Shown here one piece after another: positions 38,601-50,204 of a stretch of 64,000 bases of DNA (positions are counted from its first letter, which is position 1; each line of letters opens with the position of its first letter). The stretch comes from Sycobia sp. Sy_11 (Eukaryota; Arthropoda; Insecta; Hymenoptera; Epichrysomallidae): the NCBI GenBank assembly GCA_018907035.1, contig JACCIC010000004.1, positions 62,001-126,000 of the forward strand. Direction: 5' to 3'. Below the pieces are notes generated by a model that saw nothing but the letters and a program-made list of their open reading frames with translations, made no database searches and had not been told where the DNA came from. The position numbers and the translations under genes were made by a program.

Positions 38601-41600
38601 TGAGCTGAAGAGCGAGCTCACAAAACGATATAAAGAGCCACCGGCACAAGACGAATGCATGGTGAGTACCGCGGCCTGCTCTCCGTCGGAAAGGGCGAAC
38701 AGACGATCGAGACTGGCGGCAATCGACAACGATAAAAACACGGCCCCGAAGAAAACGGTTACGATAAGTGAACCATCCGTCTCAACAGACACTAGGAGCG
38801 ACAGTGTACGATCGTATTCCCACAACTCACGGAGAGACACCCGAAGAGACAGTCCGTCCCAAATAGTCAACAGGGAAACAATGGCAAAACGAACAGAAGG
38901 GAACAGGCGACAAAGAAGTCCATCGCCACGGTATCGGTCACCGTCCCCCTACCATAGAAGACCACCCCCCTCACCCAGATACCCCTCACCGGTATCGGCA
39001 TCACGTCCAAGCAACCCCTCTCCATCACCACCATACCGACACAGATACCCCTCGCGAAGTCCCCCACGTGACCGAGACCATGATTCACCGAGAAGGAGAA
39101 CACCTGACCGACAATACCGATCGCCTAACAGAGACGATCATAAGTACCACTCGTACAGATCGCCCGACAGACGAGACCAGGAATATCGTTCCCCGACACG
39201 AGAGAACGGACGACGTTCTAGAAATGGACCGCAGCGCGAGGACGACAGGCCCTGTTGGACCTGCAAGAAACCAGGGCACTGGGCAGACAGATGCCCGGAT
39301 AGACGGAAAGTCTACTGTTATAATTGTGGCGAGGACAATGTCACGACATTGAATTGTCCCCGCTGCAGCCCACGGAAGAGCTCGGGAAACGAGTAAGGGA
39401 CGAGGATGCTGGAGTCGAACTCGAGAATCCCTACAACACGACTCCAAATATCTCAGACGACGAATACGACTGCCCCAAAGCCAGGGATGTAACTCACATA
39501 CATCCCAACATCAAGGCACCCGAGGAAGAAAACAGATTCTTCCTCAACATTGAGCTGATGGGGAAGATTTTCCCAGCGCTGATCGATCCTGGCGCTCGGA
39601 AATCCTACGTAGGCCCCGGTCCCGGCAAACTGGTAAAGTCAGCTATTATACCAGTGCTCTCCTATATGCAGATGCCGGACGGCAAGGTATGTCCTGACGA
39701 AGGCGAGGTCGATCTGTCACTAACGATCGACAACCAACGGCTTAAAGCCCGCTTCAAAGTATCGGCCTCCTTGAAATACGCCATGATCCTTGGTATGGAC
39801 ATACTTTCGTCGCTAAAGATGACCATCAACTTTGCAGACGCTACGTGGCACACGCCTAAGAAAATCATCAGGCGTTTCGTCACCCAACACCGTGACTCAC
39901 CTGAAGCTATCACGGCCATTGCAGCCGTTAACGGGGTAGCACAACTAAAAGACACGGAGAGAAAAGCAATGGACCGAGTGCTACGGCACCTTATACCGGA
40001 AAAAACCGGAACGCTAAAATTGGCACGCATGCAGCCACATTATATTGACACCCAGGGGCACCGTCCCATAAAACAGCGTCTCCGGCGAATACCGGATAAA
40101 CTCCTCCAGCAGGCTCATGCGGAAATTGACCGATTGCTCGAGGAGGGTATCATAGAACCGTCAGAAAGCTCGTGGTACCCTCTAACGACAGAGAGCGCGT
40201 CCTCCATGAGTGTCATAACACTCTGACCTCAGGGCACTTTGGAGTGGATAAAACCACTCACAAAGTCGGCCAGCAGTACTACTGGCCAGGTATGAAAAGA
40301 GACATACACAAACATGTGAAACACTGCCCTGAGTGTCAAATACACAAAGTGTCGCAGAGAGGACCCACGGGCTTGATGTCCCAACGAAACATCGAAGGTC
40401 CCTGGAGCAGTGTAGCCGCAGATATCATGGGCCCGTTCCCGACCAGCAAGGGACAACATAAGTATCTCTTGGTGTTCCAAGACCTTTTCACCAAATACAT
40501 CGAGATACGTCCATTGCGAAAAGCCAATGGCCAAGCGATCACACGGGCACTAGAAGAGCAGATCATCTTCAAGTGGGGTTGCCCGAAATACCTAATTTCG
40601 GATAATGGTACCGAGTTTGCCAACAACTGGCTAAAGACCAAACTCGGAGAATTGGGTATAGTACACCAATTTATTGCGCCGTACCACGCACAGGCCAACC
40701 CTGTAGAAAGAGTAAACAGGGTCATCAAAACCATGATCGCGATTTTTGTCCAAAACGACCATAAAAACTGGGACATCCACCTCCCAGAGTTGGCATTTGC
40801 AGTGAACACAGCAGTGCACGCTAGCACCCAGACGTCGCCGGCATTTTTAAATTTTGGCCGGAGTCCCCGAGAAATGCCGACGTATCGTCAGTCTCAAGAT
40901 TCAACGCTGCAGGTGCAAACATTAACACCACAGGAATGGCAAAACCGCATGAAAAGATTGCCCGCCATCCACAATCTCATAAGAAAACATCTGAGCGCCG
41001 CAAGTCAAAAACAGGCCAAATATTATAACAAGGGTCGCCGAGCGGAAACATTTGAGGTAAACGATATGGTATGTCGACGCAACCATGTTCTGTCGTCCGG
41101 TCCCAGCCAATTCTCAGCGAAATTGGCCCCAAAATTTGTAGCTCCCTGTAAAATTACGAAAAAGATATCCCCCGTCGTATTCGAGATCAAAGACATGAGT
41201 GACGGGAAAACGACAAAGGCACATATATCAGACCTCAAGAGATATCACCAACCTAATAGCAGTAATTTATCCACAGGTATCAACAACGAGCAGCAACATG
41301 TACCGAGTAAACGGACGAGGCAGAGGACTGCGTCGATCGGTCATGTCCGATCAGTCCAAGAGACCTGGGGACGAACAAATCCCCCCATCCCTCGCGTACG
41401 ACCCAGAAGAAATGTGGGGGTTAACGTCCAGAAGCGTAACCGCACCAACGGTGCATATACGCAGAGGTTCCCCCAACCGCTTCAATACTACTATCGATAT
41501 GGGGAAAGTAAGCGAGGCCCTCGAAGAGGTACGGAAATCGCGACTGAATTTAATTCAGTTCAGTCCCAATGCAACACAGGAGTGCGTCGAAGAGGAAGCG

Positions 41601-44600
41601 GCGATGCTAACTATACCAATAGCGGAAGCATCATTCGCCCCCTCGCTATTGGACACAAGCATACCGACCCCCGAGGACCCCGAAAGTCCCACCCAACCCC
41701 AAACCCAAACCATTACCGACAACGTCCCATGCCCCAATACAGAATATTTAGAGGAGGTAACTCAAGATGAGTGCGTGCGTCCGCAAAGACGTAAAACTAC
41801 GATAGATGCAGAGGAGAACACCACCTCCTGCGATCGTCCGCAACGACGTAAAACTATGAAACAAGCAGAAGAGGAAAACAACACCTTCTGCGTGCGTCCG
41901 GAAAGACGTAAAACTACCGCAATAACACCAGAAAATGAAGTAGAAGAGGAGCGTCCGGAAAGACGTAAAACTACCGCAATAACATCAGGAAATGAAGATG
42001 AGCGAGATCGTCCGCAACGACGTAAAACTATGAAACAAGCAGAAGAGGAAAACAACACCTTTTGCGTGCGTCCGGAAAGACGTAAAACTACCGCAATAAC
42101 ATCAGAAAATAAAGATGAGAGCGAGCGTCCGCAACGACGTAAAACTACGGAGAAGGCACAACATCAACAGTGCGATCGTCCGCAAAGACGAGAAACTACG
42201 GAAACTCAAGAAGAACACGCTCAGCAGAATGAAGACACAGAACATCAACAGAAGGTAGAAGGTAGAGAACCGGCAAATGAGGAGGAAGATGGATACATTT
42301 CCGAAGCAGCCTCATACAAAACGGGTCCATTAGAACCGTCACGTACAAAAGTCCGGGTACAGAAAGATTTTACCCCGCACGACCAAATACGTTCGGTCAG
42401 CCCGTTACCATATAGGCCAGGGCCAAGGATTCTTAAGCGACATCCTCCCAAAAAGCCACACGCACCTAAAATGTGGAGAAAGTAGTATATGTGAGCACCC
42501 CGGAACATGGAGACGTTCGACTATATCGCGGAGACCGATGTGCGTTCATGCGGTCTATCGCAACACAACAGTCGGACATGCAACCCCATCCAACCGCACA
42601 TGATGCTCACGCCACTACTAAGGAGAGATACATCATTCCGACCAAATACAGGAAGGCAACAAACGATGTTATCGCAGAATCCCCCCAAATCGCCCCACAG
42701 CAAGGAAATACCCCCATACCGTACCCACATACCGTCGCCCCAACCCATAACCCGAAACAAAACAATGAAAGCAAGAAAAGGGTTAACCCATTCACAATAC
42801 CACCACCGGAGAGTAAAGAAATAGAAACAAGCCCAGTGGCGAGCCTGAACAATTCAGAAGAAGAAGTAATCATAGAGGCAATTGTCACCAAAGGCAGCAA
42901 GAAACTCCCAGGCTTGATGGACACCCTTATCGCACCACCCCCCAACTTTATCCCGCCCATACGGCCCCACCCTTCAATCCCTACAACGCCACTTCCGGGT
43001 CTCGGAAGCATGCACAATAGGTCCTTCACGGGCCCAGCAGGAGCTGAAGGTTCGGACCATGGCGAGGCAGCAGTAACAAACTGCTGGAATTGTAGCGAGG
43101 TCGGTCACCGCTACAACGCCTGCCCACACCCCAGATCAAGGAGATTTTGTTATAGGTGTGGCAGAGCCGGCATTGACGTTAGCATGTGCACGTCCTGTCG
43201 GAAGCCGACCCCTGCCGTTCCGTCTTGGGAGGGGGAGGACGTTAGAGGGGTAGAGAAGACGACACGTCAGGTGTCAGAAGACTTGGTGGAGCCACTAGGG
43301 ATGGCGAACGTGAATGAGGAGGTGACGGGAGCGCCTATGTCAATACCGCCAATGATGGAGCAAACCATTAGGCAAGCGGCAGCCGCCGCGGGAGCTCAGC
43401 AACCATTACTCATTATAATGCCGGGGGCGACTGTTTATTTAAACAAGTAGATCGCCTGTTGCTGAGTGCCCACGCTACCGCAGAAGGACATGATACAGGG
43501 CTGGAGGTGATAGAGGGGCACCGACATAAATAATGCCCAGCCCAGAGGCGTAAAAGTGCAGAAAGTATGAGTGGCACGGGTACATAAATGGCGCGAAGAG
43601 ATGTACATAAGTATTAAAATGGCGCAAAGAGATGAAACCAAATACAAATATATATACAAAATAAAATGGCGCGAAGAGATGAGACTAAATATAAATATAA
43701 ACGGCGCGAAGAGGTGTACATAAGTATTAAAATGGCGCGTGAATAGGCGCACGCACATATTAAAATGGCGCGCAAATAGGAGTACATATGTATAAATGAC
43801 GCATAAATGGCACAAAGAAAAGTACATATGTATAAACGATACACAAAACGGCGCAAATAGGAGCATGTGCGCATAAAATGACCCTGCGTATAAAATGGCG
43901 CAAACCGGAGTAAGCTCAGATATAACTGGCGCAAACAGAAGCAAATATATATAGAGGGCGTGGACAGGAGCAAACCCCTATAATATGGCGCAGTCTATAT
44001 AAGAAGCATATAAAATGGCGCAAACAAGAGCCAATCTATAAAATGACGCCCCGTGAACCTGGGCAGAGCAACGATACATGATGTATTGCGAGAGTATATA
44101 GAAAGGCGCAAGCATAAAAACGTTGACATCTCGAATAATGCCCAACGCAGAAATGGAAGAAGTAGCACCCCGATCGTTTTTCCCGTACGGCCATCCCCAT
44201 GATTCCCCCACCACGTCCCAAGAGAGGAAACGGTACCCATATATCCCCATGGAAAATATATATGGAGTGAGCGCGAATCGTGTTAAGGGATGACCTGGAA
44301 AATTGAAAAAGAAAGGGATATTAGAGCCAACCCCTCAGCCGAGATACACTGATGGCACAGCGTCGGTGGGTGAGGACAAAAGCAATAGCACCAGTTAGAA
44401 GAGCGCACAATGGCTCCCATAGTAACCAAGCTACTTGCTCGCCCCACCAACACTGTACCAACCCCGATAATAGGAACGTCACTAACAACGACTATTTTTC
44501 CAGCGAACTAGCAACAAGCCGAAGAAGAAGAAGAGAATCGCAAGAAAGAAAGCGAAATGATTGCAAGAAAAACACAGAAGCGAGCGTTAGAAACCTGACT

Positions 44601-46471
44601 AGGTAGCTAGGACAGGATTTATATTAATATTAGTTATAGTTTTTTTTCTTTCGTCACCTAATAATAATAATCTATATTTCTCTAGGATAAGTCCCGTTAG
44701 CAATAGGTTAGAATAGGGTTTAGTTTATAATTAGACGTAGGGAAGTAGTAATAGGAATAACAAATAGAATTATATCGAGCCATAGCGAGCCACCGACGAC
44801 CAAGCGCTGCACCAGCGGGTGCAATCACATTTTTCGTTTTCGTTACCACAAATTACTTTTTTTTGTTTCTCGTTTATACCCATGCGAAGGGTAAACCAAT
44901 GGTCGTCGTTTTTTTTTTCTTTTGCCCAAATCATGTATTGTCCCCCTACCGTGTTTTTGTCAAAGAATGTATGATCCCTTACCGTATGTATTTGAACCTC
45001 GGTGTTAGTCCCCACTATGTTACCCGAAGTACATATACGACGTTCGCGTCTCGCTTACGGACACCCTGCACAACCTTTCGCGATCACGCGCCCCCCCTGC
45101 GGTTTGGGAGGGGGAGTTTGTAACCGCCCGAATGGCGGCTGTAGGTGAGAGCGCTCGTGCGAAACCGCGAGTGTTCGGGCGTGCCCGCGAAACAATACGC
45201 GCGAGCCGCGAGGGCGCTGGAAGCGCTGTAGGAAGTAAGAAGTTCGGAACGAACTTCGCATTCTTGTCTTGACCTTCGTCAATTCGAGTTCTCGAGTTGG
45301 TTCTCCGTCGCATTTCTTTTTCCTTTTCGTCCCCGACGCACCTTCATTTTGTCCCGCGTTAGAATACAGTAGTTTTGCTCGTTCGCGATCGCATCGTGAA
45401 ACGTGAAGTGAGGTTGCAGTTTTGCACCTTTCGCGGGAACGCGTAGTAAGTTTGCCCTCGCGCAACCTCCGTGCGAAAGCATCGGCATCGACGAGGAGAG
45501 GACACGCGGCGACGTCCTCGTGTCAGCCCCGGACTGTGAGCGGAAGCCTTGAGGAGGCGTGTGCGCGTTGCCATACGCGTGCCGTTGTGAACCAGCGACG
45601 CCATCAGCGGCTACGAGCCGCCGCCACGCGCAGCCGCGCGAGCCAGCAGCTAGGAGCGAGAGAGAGAGCGCGCGCCCGGTCGCCCAGACAGCAGCGACCG
45701 CACCAGCGAGCGACAGCGACCGCACCAGCGAGCGACAGCGACCGCACCGGCGAGCGACAGCGACCGCACCAGCGAGCGACCGCGACCGCACCAGCGAGCG
45801 CCAGCGACCGCGCCAGTGAGCGCCAGCGACCGCGCCAGTGAGCGCCAGCGACGACATCAGCGGGCGTCAGCGACAGCACCAGCGAGCGCCAGCGACAGCA
45901 TCATCGTCGTCGGCGGCAAGTAGCTTTTGCTTTTGTTATTTGATTCAGGTGCGCATATAGCTAGGTCCTGACCCGCCGTCGCATCCGCGCGCCGCGATCT
46001 GCCGACGGCATAGCTTCGCGGTTTAGCCGTAAAATATGTATTTATCGCGCGTAGCTTAGCGATTAGTTTTTAATTCCGTGTATCGCATTGTATCGCCGTG
46101 AATGCGTTCGAGCACAAATTGTCCGTTAGCATTTAATGCGTAGTGTAATACCGTTGTTCCCACGTGTTTCGTCAAAAGCGTCCCGTTCCGTTTCCCCCGT
46201 CCCCGTAGATGTTAAAGGAGTGCATGATTGACTAAATATTTGATGTAGTGTCGCGGAACCCGCACTCAGGATTAAGCATATGTATTGATTCATCGTTGTA
46301 AATAGTCGGTTTGTACAAATAAACAGTAATATTGTAATAATCTAATAAATTCACTCGCGTGGTTCATTCTCCGTTCCCCGTCCCCTTTCAGTGGAGTGCA
46401 CGGCCAGCAGCGTGGAAGAGTCCACACACACACACACGTAAGTGAATAGTAAGTATAACCCGATTTTGGGG

Positions 46472-46510
<39 letters not shown>

Positions 46511-46964
46511 GAATGTATGTGTGTTTGTTTGTCCTGGATAAACTCCAAAACTACTGAACCGATCGTGTTCAAAATTTAACCACGTCTTCTACATAGACAG
46601 GAATAGGTCATAGGCTTTTTTTGGCAAATTCGACAAAAATATAAAAAATTGGCAAATTAAATAATCACTTTACCAACAATTTCTAATGTATATACTATAG
46701 ACACAATGCTCCGCTAGGCCCCGCACAGCATCGAAGCAGATGGTCAGGTCAGAAAGAGAGAGAGAGAGAGAGAAAGAGAATGAGAGGTATAGAGCGCACG
46801 AACGCGCATGCTATAGGCAGCTATAAACAACTGCAACACCGACTAATCCGGTAATCCACGTTAAACCCTTGGGTTCCTCTTCTCCCCCCTACCGCCTCCC
46901 TAGACAAGGTTGCTAAATGATATATATATATTTAATTTTCCCAAGAAAACATTTGAGTAAAGGT

Positions 46965-47016
<52 letters not shown>

Positions 47017-47459
47017 TATCATATCATACTAATTTATAAAGACAAAGCGTGTTTTTGTTTGTACGCGATAATCGATAAAACTACTGAACCGGTTGTTCTG
47101 AAATTTGACATATACATTCTATATTACCTTGGGAAGATATAGGCTATGTTTTTTATTAAAAACCATTTTACTTTCATCAATAAATTAAGTTAATCGTTTT
47201 AACAATCAGTTTCACCAGCGGCCACTAGGTGGTGTCTTGAATCATGAACATCTTTGAAACACAAACTAGTCCGCTTAAATATTAATACCAATCCAGCTCA
47301 GACAAATGTTCATATCCAATTTTGGGATTCGTATCCTAAAGAAGGTGTGGCGTTAGTTGGTATAACTTTTTTTGTTCTGCAGGTTAATCTGACACTATTC
47401 TCACACCTTATGGATATTTTTTAATTTTTTTAAATGTTATTTTCTGTTACGTGGGAAAA

Positions 47460-47516
<57 letters not shown>

Positions 47517-48847
47517 ATCTTTCTCTATTTCTCTGACCTTCTTTCTCCTTCTCTTATAAAATGGTTCTGTATGCCAAATCATACTGAATATAGTTTGTGA
47601 CGACAAATTATGTTTTTATTGTTATACATTTTATTAACTTCAGAATTGTGACAAGAGACTATGTTTTTTTTTAGTTTGAACAAAAGCAACGATGGCAAAA
47701 TAGGATTCTTTACCAAAAACCTTGAAACTATGAATATATATATATATTGTGACGGGGAAGGCAAGCACTACGTGCGCTTGCTTTCCCACGTCCCGTTGCT
47801 CTCTCTCTCTAGTCGTAGCCTGTACATATGTATTTGTATATTTGCATGTAGAAATGTTTATCTGTTACAGGCCGACGCACAACCACCGGCGGAGAGGTAA
47901 GTGAGAGAGAGAGAGCGGAGAATGGGGAGAGACGGCCACGCGCGCGAAGAATTAGACAGAAAGAGAGAAAGCCGCGAGCTAAGAACACGCGTCGTTACCG
48001 GCCTTCTATGCACGTCGTCCGTTTTTTTTGGTTGCTACCGCCATGCCGCGACTAATCGCGTGTGGGAACCTGCCTTGTGCTCCAAGGTTCCCCCGCCTCG
48101 TACCTCGTCCTCGGGGAGGGTGCCCGATTTGACGCGCTTGCTGTGCCACAGTGGTGTGAGTTTGTGCAGTGCACACGCGCCGAACACGAGTTCGAGCGGA
48201 CGAATTGTCATTCGACCCCATCTACGCGGAATAACCGCCCCATTCCGGGGCTTCCGGACGCCGACGTCACCGCCGCCCCCGGCAAAGGAAGGCGCTGCTG
48301 CCGGACGAGAACAAGCTGCGGGACCTACGAGCTCCGGCTCACTGTAAGTGGCAGCCCCTTTTCTCTCTCTCTCTCTCTCTCTCTTCCCGAACTCCTCGCG
48401 CGCCGTCGCCTCGGCGACCCTCGGCCTGCGTCCCGCACGCCTCGCACATAGGCGCTGCCTTATATTCTTTTGACACTGCGATATTAAAGCACATTGAAAT
48501 CTTAATCATTATTGTTTTATTATTTCAAGTGTGCTCCATTAGCCGCCCTATCCCACGCGCAGTCCTGAACGCGATATTTCGCCCTTCGCGAACCGCCCCT
48601 CTCCCTCGCCGGAATCCTTCGGGGCTAAGCCCAGCCGGGCACAGATTTGCAACGGCCGTGCCCGCCGTCCTCGTGCTCGAGGCGGACACGCGCACCGTTA
48701 CAATATATATAATATATCGTCGCTTTTGCATAAAAGAGCAATATCCATCGTATGCTTCAAAAATATGCTATTTGTATACCAACATTTGATCGAATTTATT
48801 AAAGTTAAAGGTATTTAATTTAAAGAACGGGTATATACGAAATATAT

Positions 48848-48903
<56 letters not shown>

Positions 48904-48915
48904 ATTATATTGTAC

Positions 48916-48972
<57 letters not shown>

Positions 48973-50149
48973 TACAATTTCTATAGGCAGTTGTGTGTTC
49001 GAATGATAGAATGCCATGTTTAGGTGTCTCTGGGCGATTTCTACGGGGAATATTGTATTTACTTGATAGAAAACGACGTCCAAGTATGAGGAAATCAACT
49101 TCCATGAGAAGATCCGTATTAGGACGGTAAAATACTATATCTAGGTCTTTCCGAACGACTTCTACGGGGAGTATTGTGTTTAGTCGTTAGGAAGAGATGC
49201 TAGCTTTCTCGGGACGTCTTCTACTGGGACTATGTTTTATTTTACTTAGTTGGTAGGAAACGATGTTTAGGTACGTCGGGACAACTTATACAGGGAGTTT
49301 CGTGTTTGGATGATAGAATGCGATTCCCAGATGTTTTGGAACGACTTCCACGGTGTGTACCGTGTTTAGTTAGTAGAAAACAATGCCCAAGTATGACGGG
49401 ACTACTTACACGGAGAATTTCATGTTCGGACGGTAGAAGACGATGTCCAGGTATGACGGGACGACTTTCACGGGGAATTTTGTGTTCGGTCGGTAGAAAA
49501 CAATGTCCAGGTATGACGGGATTACTTCCACGGGGAATTTCGTGTGCGGACGGTAGAATATGATGTCCAGGTATGACGGGACGACTTCTATGGGGAGATT
49601 CATGTTGGGACATTCGAATACAATATCGGGATGTTTTGGAACGACTTCTACAGGGAGTGTTAAAGAAACATCTATAAAGAGATTCATTTTCTATCATTTG
49701 AATACGCACACTCCCAGTAAAAGTCGTCCTGGGATACTTGGAAGTCCTATTCTACCTTCCCAACACAAAACTCTCCGTAGTAGTCGTCCCGAGACATGTT
49801 GTATATTCCGAACATGATACTCTCTATAAACGTCGTCTCCAGACACTTGCGACATCTTTTTGTACCGCTTTAACTCGAAAGTACAATTTTCCTCATAGAA
49901 GCCATATGTAATATGCATATATGTGTGTATTAAATACGGTTGTACATTCTGTATATACATACTGTATATACAGAAGCGACGATGGGTACATTATGGTCAA
50001 TTATTTATAGTAATATAGATTTTTATATATAGAGTACTTTTTACTTAGATATTATTGAATTGCTTATGAAATCGGTTAAATTATTATCTCGGGCGAAGCC
50101 GAGACGGGGGATGCTAGTGTATATATATATATACAAATATATACACATA

Positions 50150-50204
<55 letters not shown>

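Larger units (their letters stand above)
32810..46477 (+). mobile_element. 13.7-kb Ty3/Gypsy retrotransposon lacking RT-RNase H
   Basis: LTRs at 32810-34168 and 45119-46477, primer-binding site at 34171, polypurine tract at 45106-45116. Order: 3.3-kb leader, gag (37456-39396), protease with a stub of RT (39324-40226), integrase (40172-41770), ORF3a (to 42485), ORF3b (to 43450), repeat-rich 3' region. Only about four differences were seen between the LTRs over 1,359 bp, so insertion was recent. The RT/RNase H region is deleted near 40175. Both flanks are AT microsatellite, so a target duplication cannot be defined. Ends TTGTAACC/GGTTATAA form an imperfect inverted pair. Confidence 0.9.

Noticed and set aside
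43567..44060. CRISPR-like repeat array
   Set aside because: Eukaryotic context, irregular spacing, degenerate 10-12 bp core, no spacers of constant length.
43435..44250. Overlapping minus-strand ORFs with repeated LLFAPF-like segments
   Set aside because: Antisense reading of the TGGCGC repeat array; frames overlap one another and lack any domain.
47901..48451. ORFs of 129-148 codons inside the solo LTR
   Set aside because: GC-rich LTR sequence, no domain, not conserved as ORFs in the other copies of the LTR.
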